Of a stretch of 64,000 nt of DNA, positions 45,573 to 55,001 are shown in pieces. The DNA is from Novipirellula aureliae (GTDB taxonomy: Bacteria; Planctomycetota; Planctomycetia; Pirellulales; Pirellulaceae): the NCBI RefSeq assembly GCF_007860185.1, contig NZ_SJPY01000005.1, positions 1 to 64,000 of the forward strand, written 5' to 3'. Numbering within the stretch: position 1 is the first letter of the stretch; every line of letters begins with the position of its first letter. The notes under the pieces were generated by a model. It was not told the DNA's origin. It saw only the letters and a list, made by a program, of their open reading frames with translations, and did no database searches. A program made the translations under genes and the position numbers.

Positions 45573-48500
45573 ATGTTAAACTCCGTCATTCGCTTCGCTC
45601 TTCGCCAACGCCTGCTTGTCATCGCAGTCGCTCTATTCCTTATTGCGTATGGAACTTGGCAAACGATAGTCATGCCGATCGATGTCTTTCCTGACCTCAA
45701 CCGCCCGCGAGTGGTGATTATGACCGAAGCGCCAGGACTGGCACCTGAGGAGGTAGAGTCGCTGATTACATTCCCGATCGAAACAACCATGAACGGGGCG
45801 AACGGCGTCGAAGCAGTTCGCAGTTCATCCGGCGTCGGAATCTCGGTCATCTATGTCGAGTTTGCTTATGGGACGGATGTCTATACGGATCGACAAATTG
45901 TGGCGGAACGAATGCAGATGATCCAAGATCGTTTGCCCGCTGGTATCGCTCCACAACTGGCCCCGGTCTCGTCGATTATGGGCCAGATCCTGATGCTGGG
46001 GATGTGGAGTGATGACCCGAATGTCGACACGATGCAACTGCGGACCACCGCCGACTGGGTCGTTCGGCAGCGATTGCTCACGATTCCCGGTGTTTCTCAA
46101 GTCTTCACGATGGGCGGGCAGCGGAAACAGTTTCAAGTACTTGTCGATCCCGATGCAATGTTGCGACTCGGCGTGACGTTGCAGGAAATTGAAACAGCCG
46201 TTGCTGGAAGTAACGAAAACGCAACAGGCGGCTATCTTGACCAGCAAGGTCCCAGTGAACTGTTGGTTCGGGCACTTGGTCGTATCAGAACTCTGGAGGA
46301 TTTGAAGAAAGTTCCAGTCAAAATTCGTGACCGCCGCCCAGTGTTGCTGTCCCAAGTCGCAGATGTCGTCGAAGGAGCACAGGTCAAACGCGGCGATAGC
46401 TCTGCTTTCGTTAGGATTGAGGATTTAGCTGAATCTTCAATCGGCAATCAACAATCTTCATTCGATAATTGGCGTGGTGGGCCTGCGGTCGTGCTTACGA
46501 TCAATAAGCAGCCTGGTGCAGATACGCGAGAGGTCACCAATGAAGTCTTCAAGGCGATCGAGGAACTCAAACCGACGCTGCCCCACGGAACACAATTGTC
46601 GACGGTCTATTCGCAAAAAGCATTCATTGATCGTGCTATCGAGAACGTCATCGAAGCGCTCCGAGACGGTGGTCTTTTGGTCGTCGTTATTCTGTTTCTG
46701 TTCTTGCTCAACTTGCGCACCACGTTCATCACGTTAACGGCCATCCCGCTATCACTGATGATGACATCGATCGTTTTCGCCATTTTTGGATTATCGATCA
46801 ACACGATGACACTGGGCGGCATTGCCGTCGCAATGGGCGAATTGGTGGATGATGCGATCGTCGATGTGGAGAACATTTTCCGGCGACTGAAAGAAAACCG
46901 CGCCGCCGGGTCTCCGCTCAATCCGCTGTTGGTCGTGTTCCGTGCCAGTACCGAGGTCCGTCGGTCGATCGTGTTCGGCACCATGATCGTGATCCTTGTC
47001 TTTATCCCGCTATTTGCCCTTGGTGGCATGGAAGGAAAACTGTTCGCACCCCTCGGAGTTGCGTACATCGTCTCGATCCTGTCGTCATTGATCGTCTCGT
47101 TAACCGTCACTCCTGTTTTGTCTTATTGGCTGCTGGGGCTGAGCAAGGGAAGTGAAGAAGAGAAAGATGGCTTTGTTCTGAGAGGTCTCAAATGGGTGGC
47201 CGATAAAGTGATTCGATTCAGTTTGACCTTTCCGCGTTTCAATTTGCTGGTCACTCTCTTGATGGTTGCGATTGCAGCGATCTTCGCATCACGATTAGAA
47301 AAAGATTTTTTGCCACCATTCAATGAGGGAACGATTCAGTTGAATGTGGTTCTGCCTCCAGGAACTTCGCTCGCTGCATCCAACGCGATCGGGAAGTCGG
47401 TCGAGGATACACTGATGCAGATCGAAGACGTGCAACGGTTTGCCAGGCGGACAGGACGAGCCGAATTGGACGAACATGCCGAAGGCGTCAACATGTCCGA
47501 GATGCTGATCGAGATGGACCCAGATTCGCCAAGGACTCGCGAAGAACAGTTGACGGAAATACGCGAGTCGATGGAGGATATTCCTGGTATTGTGACGGCG
47601 GTCGAACAGCCGATCGCCCATTTGATCTCGCACATGCTTTCGGGCGTCAAAGCACAAGTCGGAATCAAGATCTATGGCGATGACTTGGATCTGCTACGAC
47701 AGAAAGCGGAAATAATCAAAGCGGAAATGGAACTGGTGCCCGGCGTCACCGATGCACTGGTGGAACCGCAAGTCATCATTCCACAATTGCGTATCGAACT
47801 CGACCGCGATCGGCTACTGGAGTATGGTCTGACGACGGCGCAAGTGAACGAGTACATCCAAACAGCGATGAATGGAAAAGTCGTCTCGGAAGTGCTCGAT
47901 GGCATGCGGACGTTCGATTTGCTCGTTCGCATGAAAGAGGATTACCGGGAAGACCTCGATGAATTGAAGAGGTTGTCAGTCCAGGTTCCCGAAGGGGGCA
48001 TGGTGCCGCTGACGAGTTTGGCGAAGATCTATGAATCGGGTGGACCCAACGTCGTCAATCGTGAAAACGTACGGCGGCGCGTCGTGATTCAGTGCAATGT
48101 GTCGGAGCGAGGTGTTGTCGATGTGGTCACTGACATCCAGAAGATGATTCAGCCAATCGTCGCGACTTTACCAACGGGCTACTTTGTCGAGTATGGTGGC
48201 CAATTTCAAAGCCAGAAGACGGCCAGTCGGATCATCTCTGTCTTGTTCTTCATGTCGATGATTGGCGTGTTCATGGTTCTCTACACCCTATTTCGTTCTA
48301 TCAACTTGGCGTTCCAAGTGATGGCGGCGTTACCGATGGCATTTATTGGTTCGGTGGCCGCGCTGGTATTAACGGGCCAGACGTTGACGATTGCCGCGAT
48401 GGTTGGATTCATTTCGTTGGCTGGCATTGCATCTCGAAACGGCATTTTGTTGTTACAGCACTACTTACATTTAGTTCAGCACGAGGGCGAGCAGTTCACG

Positions 48501-48776
48501 CCATCGATGATCATTCGTGCTGGGCTAGAGCGACTCGCACCTGTGTTAATGACGGCATTGACGTCCGGCATCGGGCTGGTCCCGTTAGTGATGTCCGCTG
48601 GCGAAGCGGGCAAGGAAATCTTGTACCCAGTTGCGACAGTGATTTTGGGTGGCCTGATTAGTTCAACGATGTTGGACTTCTTTGTTCATCCTGCACTGTT
48701 CTGGCTATTTGGAATGAAGTCGGCGGCGAGCGTTGTGAGCGAGTCGTCAAATGAAATCGAACTTGAAGAAGAGTGA
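45573..48776 (+). CDS. CzcA-like heavy-metal RND efflux pump
   Basis: 1067 residues from ATG 45573 (MLNSVIRFALRQRLLV); an upstream frame to 45498 comes from repeat sequence. TM4 is IAVAMGELVDDAIVDVENIF, with the acidic relay of an HME subgroup with GELVDD. IDVFPDLNRPRVV and GIASRNGILLLQHYL in TM10 are typical. An in-frame insert near residue 290 (LAESSIGNQQSSFDNWRGG) is made of GATTGAAG-type repeat. It is the partner of the adaptor at 43985 and the outer factor at 41466. Confidence 0.9.
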   Translation: MLNSVIRFALRQRLLVIAVALFLIAYGTWQTIVMPIDVFPDLNRPRVVIMTEAPGLAPEEVESLITFPIETTMNGANGVEAVRSSSGVGISVIYVEFAYGTDVYTDRQIVAERMQMIQDRLPAGIAPQLAPVSSIMGQILMLGMWSDDPNVDTMQLRTTADWVVRQRLLTIPGVSQVFTMGGQRKQFQVLVDPDAMLRLGVTLQEIETAVAGSNENATGGYLDQQGPSELLVRALGRIRTLEDLKKVPVKIRDRRPVLLSQVADVVEGAQVKRGDSSAFVRIEDLAESSIGNQQSSFDNWRGGPAVVLTINKQPGADTREVTNEVFKAIEELKPTLPHGTQLSTVYSQKAFIDRAIENVIEALRDGGLLVVVILFLFLLNLRTTFITLTAIPLSLMMTSIVFAIFGLSINTMTLGGIAVAMGELVDDAIVDVENIFRRLKENRAAGSPLNPLLVVFRASTEVRRSIVFGTMIVILVFIPLFALGGMEGKLFAPLGVAYIVSILSSLIVSLTVTPVLSYWLLGLSKGSEEEKDGFVLRGLKWVADKVIRFSLTFPRFNLLVTLLMVAIAAIFASRLEKDFLPPFNEGTIQLNVVLPPGTSLAASNAIGKSVEDTLMQIEDVQRFARRTGRAELDEHAEGVNMSEMLIEMDPDSPRTREEQLTEIRESMEDIPGIVTAVEQPIAHLISHMLSGVKAQVGIKIYGDDLDLLRQKAEIIKAEMELVPGVTDALVEPQVIIPQLRIELDRDRLLEYGLTTAQVNEYIQTAMNGKVVSEVLDGMRTFDLLVRMKEDYREDLDELKRLSVQVPEGGMVPLTSLAKIYESGGPNVVNRENVRRRVVIQCNVSERGVVDVVTDIQKMIQPIVATLPTGYFVEYGGQFQSQKTASRIISVLFFMSMIGVFMVLYTLFRSINLAFQVMAALPMAFIGSVAALVLTGQTLTIAAMVGFISLAGIASRNGILLLQHYLHLVQHEGEQFTPSMIIRAGLERLAPVLMTALTSGIGLVPLVMSAGEAGKEILYPVATVILGGLISSTMLDFFVHPALFWLFGMKSAASVVSESSNEIELEEE

Positions 48777-48848
48777 GATTGAAGATTGAAGAAAATTCCC
48801 AAATCCCAAATCCCAAATCCCTTTCCCTTTCCCTTTCCCTTTCCCTTT
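48777..48848. repeat. GATTGAAG run followed by CCCAAAT x3 and CCCTTT x5
   Basis: Directly after the pump stop, GATTGAAG is repeated twice. Then CCCAAAT occurs three times (48798-48818) and CCCTTT five times (48819-48848). It ends two bases before the ribosome site of the next gene, so copy number could change spacing or expression. Confidence 0.9.
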
Positions 48849-48859
48849 GGAGAAGAAGT

Positions 48860-49540
48860 ATGAAGAAGATAGTAAAACGTTTTGCGGCTGTTTTGGTGTG
48901 TGGTGCCATGGCGACCGTTGGTGGTCAAGCCTTTGGCCAAGCACATGACCACGATCATGCGGATGGTGATCATGCGGGCCACGATCATGATGAACATGGT
49001 GACCACGACCACGGTGGCGAGTCGCTCGCCTATTACTTACCGGAGTGGAAGGCGATGCACTTTGACGACGCCAATAAGGCGGCACAACATGCAGCGACGG
49101 TTAAGAAAATGGGCTGCGAGGTCAAGCAAGGCTCTCACGCGGGACACAGTGATGTGAGTTATCGCTGTGCCCAGTGGAAGACACTTGCGGTGAAAGATCA
49201 CAAGATGGCGGAGCAGTGGTCAGGTTGGTTAAAGGCATCCGGCTTTGACGTTTCTCATGCGCACGCGGACCCCACTTTCGCGGAAGGCCCCGAAGCGGTC
49301 GAGTTCCGTATGGTGAAGTGGAAGCAGTTACACGGTAACGGATCGGCTGAAGAGGCTCAGATGTTGGACCAGCTTAAGAAGATTGGTGTTGAGGTTGTCG
49401 TCGAGAATCACGGTAACCACAGCGACATTCGCTTTCGCGCACCAACATGGCGAGACATCCACGTCGCCGATCACAATACCGCCGATCAGTGGATGGGTTG
49501 GCTGAAGCAGAATGGCTTTGAAACCCAACACGAGCTCTAA
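48860..49540 (+). CDS. Secreted protein with duplicated metal-binding-like domain
   Basis: 227 residues from ATG 48860 (GGAGAAG upstream). The signal peptide is about 27 residues. A His/Asp-rich region (HDHDHADGDHAGHDHDEHGD) follows. Two related domains of about 75 residues come next: each starts with WK, has a VKKMGCEV or LKKIGVEV helix-strand, GHSDV or NHSDI, and ends DHKMAEQWSGWLKASGFD or DHNTADQWMGWLKQNGFE. No known family recognised. The location after a CzcCBA-like set suggests a periplasmic metal role. Confidence 0.65.
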   Translation: MKKIVKRFAAVLVCGAMATVGGQAFGQAHDHDHADGDHAGHDHDEHGDHDHGGESLAYYLPEWKAMHFDDANKAAQHAATVKKMGCEVKQGSHAGHSDVSYRCAQWKTLAVKDHKMAEQWSGWLKASGFDVSHAHADPTFAEGPEAVEFRMVKWKQLHGNGSAEEAQMLDQLKKIGVEVVVENHGNHSDIRFRAPTWRDIHVADHNTADQWMGWLKQNGFETQHEL

Positions 49541-49618
49541 GGAATTGATGACTGCAGATTGAAAATTGGAGATTACCAAACTCCCAGACTCCCCACTTTT
49601 TTACAAAGAGAAAAACAA

Positions 49619-50149
49619 ATGCGCTCCTATCACTACACTCTCTTCGCTGCTGTAATCACGGTCTTCGTGTCAGGTTGCGGTGACAAGAAATCCGAAACGA
49701 CGTCTTCCGGCACGGATGATTCATCAATTACGATGGACGCTCCTCCGCCAACAACTGTCGATGTTCACGTTCACCCAACCGAAGGCCCACATCATGGCTC
49801 TTTGATCGAACTTGGTAACGAGGAATACCACGCAGAACTCGTTCACGATGAAGATTCCGTAACGATCTATATTTTGAACGGTCCCGCAACCGAAGCAGTG
49901 CCAATCGATGCAAAGGAAGTGACAATTAACCTGTTGCACGATGGAACCCCCGAGCAATTCAAGCTCGCTGCGTCTGCTGACGCCGCGGACCCCAGTGGCA
50001 AATCGTCCCGCTTCTCGCTCTCAGATGCTGAACTGGTCGGACATATCGACGATGAATCGGCAGCACCGAAGCTGATGGTGACCATCAACGGCACCCCCTA
50101 TCGTGGTGAATTAGCACACGATCATGATCACGCTGGTCACGATCACTAG
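49619..50149 (+). CDS. Lipoprotein, His-tailed
   Basis: 176 residues from ATG 49619, with a lipoprotein signal ending VITVFVSGC. The central part looks like an immunoglobulin-like or beta domain (GPHHGSLIELGNEEYHAELV), resembling domains in the adaptor-associated proteins at 10192. It ends AHDHDHAGHDH, a likely metal-binding tail. It belongs to the metal block, 78 bases after the duplicated-domain protein, with GATTGAAG and CTCCC repeats between them. Confidence 0.6.
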   Translation: MRSYHYTLFAAVITVFVSGCGDKKSETTSSGTDDSSITMDAPPPTTVDVHVHPTEGPHHGSLIELGNEEYHAELVHDEDSVTIYILNGPATEAVPIDAKEVTINLLHDGTPEQFKLAASADAADPSGKSSRFSLSDAELVGHIDDESAAPKLMVTINGTPYRGELAHDHDHAGHDH

Positions 50150-50332
50150 CATAGGCCGGAATTGAATCTGGCAATCCCAGCAACAGCTTACGGTGGATCG
50201 AATTCCGATCTGCGATAGTCTCCAGTAGTTTGCTGCACATCGTAGCGAGCGGCGAGGTCTCCGGTTGCGTCGCCCACCGCGCAATGCCGGAGGCCGCCAT
50301 TATCTTGATTGAAAGTTATAGGAAATTCCGTC

Positions 50333-51094
50333 ATGCCTTTGATTGAAGAATTTGAACGCTCCGGTATTTCGTTGTTTCGATGGCGAAGTTATCTGCCATT
50401 CGTGTTCCTACCGCTAATCGTGGTCGCAGCAATCCGTTATCCAGCGATTGAAACGAATCCGAGTTTACATTTCGCCTGGGGAATGTTCAGCCTTTGGTTT
50501 TCCCTACTAGGCTTGTTCGTCCGATGCCATACCGTGGGACATGCGGCGCAAGGGACGTCGGGACGGAATACCGAAGAGCAAATTGCTGAGACACTCAATA
50601 CATCAGGCTTCTACTCGGTGCTGCGTCATCCTTTGTACCTAGGCAACTTTTTGATCGCCTTCGGGATCGTCTTGCATTCGTGTTCCCCTTGGCTCGTTGC
50701 ATTGTTCATCGCATTATTTGCGTTGTACTACGAGCGAATCATGTTTGCGGAAGAAGCGTTCCTGAGGCGTAAGTTCGGGCCGGATTTTGTTCGCTGGGCA
50801 GCGAAGACGCCCGCCGTCCTGCCTCGCCTGAGACGATGGCGGAGAGCCGAGTTACCGATGAATTGGCCCAAGGTCATTCGTGCTGAATCAACCGCATTCG
50901 CTGTCATCGCAATTGCGTTTCCTAGTTTGGAATTCTTGATGCACCGAATGCAAGAGGGCACGATTGCAGTTGAAATGGCGTGGTATTACATCTTGGCAAC
51001 GGGTGTCGCTCTCTACTTCGTTGCGAGGATCATGAAACGAAACTTCCGACGTTGGGCAAGGTATGAAGCAATCTTGTTAAAGGCAGCGAAATGA
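50333..51094 (+). CDS. Isoprenylcysteine methyltransferase-like (ICMT/PEMT) membrane protein
   Basis: 253 residues from ATG 50333. About five membrane helices. The motif SVLRHPLYLGNFLIAFGI, followed by ALYYERIMFAEEAFLRRKFG, is the SAM-binding signature of the ICMT/phospholipid methyltransferase group. Substrate unknown; related bacterial proteins often lie next to heavy-metal genes. It is followed closely by a BON protein. Confidence 0.8.
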   Translation: MPLIEEFERSGISLFRWRSYLPFVFLPLIVVAAIRYPAIETNPSLHFAWGMFSLWFSLLGLFVRCHTVGHAAQGTSGRNTEEQIAETLNTSGFYSVLRHPLYLGNFLIAFGIVLHSCSPWLVALFIALFALYYERIMFAEEAFLRRKFGPDFVRWAAKTPAVLPRLRRWRRAELPMNWPKVIRAESTAFAVIAIAFPSLEFLMHRMQEGTIAVEMAWYYILATGVALYFVARIMKRNFRRWARYEAILLKAAK

Positions 51095-51116
51095 TGCTTT
51101 CACGGCTGGAACAATT

Positions 51117-51326
51117 GTGAACGAAAACACGATCGAACAGCGACTGATAAACACCCTCGTACGATTTGGCTTTCCACACCTACAGGTTACCGTCGATTCA
51201 CAGGGTGTCGCCGAACTAATTGGTTCGGTCGCAACGTCCGACGATCGTGCGTTTGTCGCGTCGATAGCCTCGACGACGCCAGGCGTCACCAGCGTCAAGA
51301 ACCAACTTAGGGTTGCCAAACCCTAA
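51117..51326 (+). CDS. BON-domain protein, 69 aa
   Basis: A single BON-like domain from GTG 51117. The fold is helix-strand-strand-helix-strand, with VAELIGSVATSDDRAFVASI and TPGVTSVKNQL. BON domains are thought to bind lipids. A paralogue lies at 51926. No signal peptide, so it acts inside the cell unless the start is wrong. Confidence 0.7.
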   Translation: MNENTIEQRLINTLVRFGFPHLQVTVDSQGVAELIGSVATSDDRAFVASIASTTPGVTSVKNQLRVAKP

Positions 51327-51331
51327 AGAAT

Positions 51332-51359
51332 AAAAGCCCCGCAAGATAACTCGCGGAGC
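51332..51359 (-). terminator. Rho-independent terminator, minus strand
   Basis: GCTCCGC and GCGGGGC form a stem on the minus strand followed by TTTT. It lies about 40 bases after the stop of the Gly/His-rich gene at 51397. Confidence 0.6.
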
Positions 51360-51396
51360 GATTGTGAACTGATTCACGCGATCGTTTTTCCAAGAA

Positions 51397-51747
51397 CTAG
51401 TGGTGGCCGCCAATACCAAGGTGCAAGCGTCCGACATCAAGGTGCAATCCACCACCGTGTCCGTAATTTGCGCCGTGACTATACGAACCACGGTTCTGAA
51501 TGTAGCCACCGCGATAACTCGGTTGGTAACCGTATCCCGATCCATAAATGGTCCCGCCATAATGCGAGCCATGTCCGCGGCTCGGCGCATAAGCATGAGC
51601 ACCTCCGTGCCCGTAGCCGCCCTGCCCGTATTGGTTGTAAATGCGGCCATGATGCCCACCAAAATGGTCATAGGCAGAAACCTGAGTGTCAAAGCTGAAG
51701 AAGGTTATTCCAGCAGCAATCGCGGCGATAGCGAAAAGTCGTTTCAT
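51397..51747 (-). CDS. Secreted Gly/His/Tyr-rich protein
   Basis: 116 residues from ATG 51747, with a signal peptide (MKRLFAIAAIAAGITFF). The mature part is low complexity, made of Gly, His and Tyr (GQGGYGHGGAHAYAPSRGHG), ending GIGGHH. It may be a cell-wall or metal-chelating protein. No family recognised. Its terminator is at 51332-51359. Confidence 0.6.
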   Translation of the reverse strand: MKRLFAIAAIAAGITFFSFDTQVSAYDHFGGHHGRIYNQYGQGGYGHGGAHAYAPSRGHGSHYGGTIYGSGYGYQPSYRGGYIQNRGSYSHGANYGHGGGLHLDVGRLHLGIGGHH

Positions 51748-51925
51748 GTTCAGTATCCATAGGGAGGAGAAAGGAGCGGCAGTAACGTCTGCCCATGCCA
51801 CCTTCAGTTGCATCCACGATGCCAAAACATAAATCCCCTAAAAACACGGTGTTTCCAACGAAACGGTGTCGTCAATCTGATTTATTTGTTTCACGATTGA
51901 GACGCCCCAGTGGCCCCGGAAGACT

Positions 51926-52129
51926 ATGAGTCAAGATATATCAACACGAGTTCAGCAAGCACTCAAGAGAATGAGGCTGCGATACGTACAAGTTTCGGCT
52001 GGTTCGACAGGCGGTGTTATCTTAAGCGGGACCGTCGGGAATCATGACGAGCGAACACTTGCCTCAGCAATTGCTCGAACAACGCCGGGAGGCACTTCAA
52101 TAACCAACCAGATCGTTGTGAGATCTTAA
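51926..52129 (+). CDS. BON-domain protein, 67 aa
   Basis: A paralogue of the protein at 51117: GGVILSGTVGNHDERTLASA, then IARTTPGGTSITNQIVV. A BON-like fold without signal peptide. The two genes alternate with minus-strand low-complexity secreted proteins, so a BON plus secreted-protein unit seems duplicated. Confidence 0.65.
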   Translation: MSQDISTRVQQALKRMRLRYVQVSAGSTGGVILSGTVGNHDERTLASAIARTTPGGTSITNQIVVRS

Positions 52130-52225
52130 GTTGGTTTTCAAAAGGCGAGAGAACACAACGCAAAAAAGCATGTGGCGATTAGTTTCGCCACATGCTATTA
52201 TTGCTGAACTTGAATCGCCTATGAA

Positions 52226-52822
52226 CTAATGTCCGTGATGAACATTCCAAGTCGTATGCGGCACAGCGTCAACATGCGTCTGCGTATGCGGTACTGCATC
52301 AATGTGATTGCCATGCCGGTAGTAGTCCGTATGGGTCGTTGTATGTGGCACATAGTCGGTGTGCGTTGATGGGTGCAGATGTGACGTCGCAGGTCGGAAA
52401 GATTGATAGCGTTGGTTGTAGTTTTGTTGATAAACCCCATTCTGAGGATATGTCACATGACCTTGACTCGGGTAGGTTTGTCCTTGAATGTAGGTTCGCC
52501 CTTGCCGTTGGATATAGGTTTGCCCTTGTCCTTGGATATAGCCCTGTGTAATCACAGGCCGCTGCGATCGATATATTTGTCCACCGGAATTCGGATACTG
52601 ATCAAAGTGCGTTGTAGTGTGGGGCACTTGATCGATATGCGTGGTGGTGTGCGGCACCGCATCAATGTGGTTGCCGTGTTGATAGTAATCAGTGTGTGTT
52701 GTTGTGTGTGGAACGCTGTGATTATGAGTGGTCGTGTGAGGGACAACCCATTGTGCGTCAGCGTTGGGTGCAACACAGAGCATTGCGACGATCGAGAGAG
52801 AACCAATAGCGATGCGTTTCAT
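52226..52822 (-). CDS. Secreted VPHTTTH-repeat protein
   Basis: 198 residues from ATG 52822, with a signal peptide (MKRIAIGSLSIVAMLCVA). The mature part has repeated units of the form VPHTTTHxD (N-terminal cluster: VVPHTTTHNHSVPHTTTHTD; another at the C-terminus), split by a Gln/Tyr-rich centre (GYIQGQGQTYIQRQGRTYIQ). The histidines could bind metal. I recall similar repeats mainly from planctomycetes. Downstream part ends NVHHGH. Confidence 0.7.
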   Translation of the reverse strand: MKRIAIGSLSIVAMLCVAPNADAQWVVPHTTTHNHSVPHTTTHTDYYQHGNHIDAVPHTTTHIDQVPHTTTHFDQYPNSGGQIYRSQRPVITQGYIQGQGQTYIQRQGRTYIQGQTYPSQGHVTYPQNGVYQQNYNQRYQSFRPATSHLHPSTHTDYVPHTTTHTDYYRHGNHIDAVPHTQTHVDAVPHTTWNVHHGH

Positions 52823-52966
52823 TTTTCTGGCCCGTACAGGAGGAGACGTGAAAAGGAGCCTCGCGAACGACGAGAAAACCCCCTTGCTTGAATTCATGAT
52901 ACCCCCCCATGTCGGATGTGGTGCAAGTGCCGCACCTCCCCCAGTGAAAATGTTTTTCTGGACTCA

Positions 52967-53260
52967 TCAGTTTTTGGGACGAAAGTCATGTTCAAGGAGA
53001 GACAAAAGTCCATGTTCAAAGAGAGTAGTCGTGATTCCCTTGACTTTGTTTGAACCCAGTTGATCGAGGTCCCACTGAACACCACGAAAGACGGCGATTT
53101 GGTCAATCCCGTCACCATTCCAATCACCAGCCACCGGCGTATCAACTTGTTCGCCGAACTGAAAAACATGGTACACTGCGTCGGCACGCAACGATCCCTG
53201 GTTTCCACGACGTAGAAAGCCGGCACTCTCCATTCGAGGCGGATGCGTTTCTGGAAGCAC
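52967..53260 (-). pseudogene. Fragment of an FG-GAP/VCBS-like secreted protein
   Basis: The stretch FGEQVDTPVAGDWNGDGIDQ then IAVFRGVQWDLDQLG matches one calcium-binding-type repeat (DWNGDGIDxxAVFR) of large planctomycete surface proteins. Nothing of the rest of such a protein is seen on either side, so it is a fragment. The interval to 53473 shows no gene. Confidence 0.65.
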
Positions 53261-53473
53261 TCGTTTCGATCATTGCCCTGCGATACTTTGTGCGTCGTGG
53301 CGAATCATCCAAGGGATGACTGTTAAGGCGTTGTCTGTGAATTACACGCACCTCGATCAATTCAGCTTAGCGGTCACTCTTGAGTCTCCTTGCGGCGAAT
53401 CGGAGGTGTACCGTAGCGACGATATTGAGGATCTCTGTAACTTGACGACGCCGCAATCGGAATAAAATCCGAT

Positions 53474-54829
53474 CTACCTTTCGGTTGATTCCACATGCGG
53501 CATCGCAGGATCATTGTCCCAACCCGTCGTCTCGGCCAGTTGCGGGATACGGGGGGTCGGCCCGTCGAGGATCAGTCGCGCCGATCGATCGTGGGTCAAG
53601 AACGTCCATCCCCACTGAACCAACACCAACATGCGGTTGCGAAACATCGTGATGTACATTAGATGGACCGCTAGCCAAAGGAACCAGGCGACGAAGCCAT
53701 AAAACTTCCAACCACCAATCACTCCGACTGCGCTGTAGCGGCCGATCACCGCCATGCTGCCTCGGTCGCGATAGTGAAACGCCGTTCGAGGTCTCTCGTT
53801 TAAGTCGGCAATGATGCATTTTGCTGCATGGGCTCCCATCTGAGTCGCAACAGGAGCGAGACCGGGCAAGTCGCCTTTCTCGTCGTGATTGAACGAAGCC
53901 AAATCACCGAGAACGAAGACGTTTGGGTGCGACTGCAGTGACGTATCGTTCTGGACCGGAATACGTCCCCCGCGAGCGGATGTCAGTTCTGTTTGCCTCA
54001 ATAAACTCGCTGCAATCGGCGATGCCTTCACGCCAGCGGCCCACAACACGGTTCGCGTGTTGATTCGCCACGCTTGCTCTTTCCCTTCGGTCAATAACTC
54101 GACGTGCGTTTGATGGATGCCGGTCACCCGCGTACGACTAATCACCTCGACTCCCAGTCGCTGTAATTGCTGAGCGGCTTTTCCCGGCAGCGGTTGTGCG
54201 TAAACGTCCAGCGGGTACTCACTCGGTTCGATCAGCACGATGCGAGCGTCAGCGGGGTTGATGGTGCGGAAATCGTTTTTCAAAGTATGACGAGCAATCT
54301 CGGCAATCGCTCCTGCCAATTCACAACCAGTCGGTCCGCCACCGACGATGACGAACGTCAATAGGTCGCGAATCTCGTCAGGATTAGGACTTCGTTCCGC
54401 AGCCTCGAACGCTCCCAGTAATTGGCGTCGAATCTCGGTCGCGTTTTCGATCGTCTTCAGTCCTGGTGCGATCTTCTCCCAATCATCATGCCCAAAGTAA
54501 TGGTGGACTGATCCCAACGCCACGATTAAATAGTCATACGCAATCTCTCGATCCGTCAAACAAACGACTTTGTTATTCAAATCAACAACTTGCACCTCGC
54601 CCAGCAACACGCGAGCATTTTTTTGTTTCCGAAGTAATGCACGAAGCGGCGCAGAAATGTTCGCTGGCGAAAGCTCGCCGGTTGCCACTTGATAAAGCAA
54701 CGGTTGGAACAAATGGAAGTTGCGTCGATCGATAATAGTTAGATCGACGTTTGCACGGCGAAGCGATCTGGCAGCTTGCAAGCCAGCGAAACCGCCACCA
54801 AGGATGACAATTTGTAGATTGGAATTCAT
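53474..54829 (-). CDS. ndh: Type II NADH dehydrogenase (NDH-2)
   Basis: 451 residues from ATG 54829. FAD-binding IVILGGGFAGLQAARSLRR lies at the N-terminus, the quinone/FAD region RRNFHLFQPLLYQVATGELS near 40-60, the NADH-binding FVIVGGGPTGCELAGAIAE near 160 and VFVLGDLAS near 300. The C-terminal helices (YGFVAWFLWLAVHLMYI) anchor it to the membrane. It passes electrons from NADH to quinone without pumping protons. It stands alone on the minus strand between metal genes; some metal operons carry similar oxidoreductases. Confidence 0.9.
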   Translation of the reverse strand: MNSNLQIVILGGGFAGLQAARSLRRANVDLTIIDRRNFHLFQPLLYQVATGELSPANISAPLRALLRKQKNARVLLGEVQVVDLNNKVVCLTDREIAYDYLIVALGSVHHYFGHDDWEKIAPGLKTIENATEIRRQLLGAFEAAERSPNPDEIRDLLTFVIVGGGPTGCELAGAIAEIARHTLKNDFRTINPADARIVLIEPSEYPLDVYAQPLPGKAAQQLQRLGVEVISRTRVTGIHQTHVELLTEGKEQAWRINTRTVLWAAGVKASPIAASLLRQTELTSARGGRIPVQNDTSLQSHPNVFVLGDLASFNHDEKGDLPGLAPVATQMGAHAAKCIIADLNERPRTAFHYRDRGSMAVIGRYSAVGVIGGWKFYGFVAWFLWLAVHLMYITMFRNRMLVLVQWGWTFLTHDRSARLILDGPTPRIPQLAETTGWDNDPAMPHVESTER

Positions 54830-55001
54830 TCCACTGATTATTCTCGATCGGGGTGGGTGCGGCGAAATACGGTTAGTAAAGCGTAGCGTAATAGACTCCG
54901 ATCTACGAGTTGTCCTTAGGAATTTGTCTGAGATTTCAATTCGCACAGACTGCACGTTTTATGCCACGCCAAGTCGACACAAAGAGAACCGCCGTTGTCA
55001 T

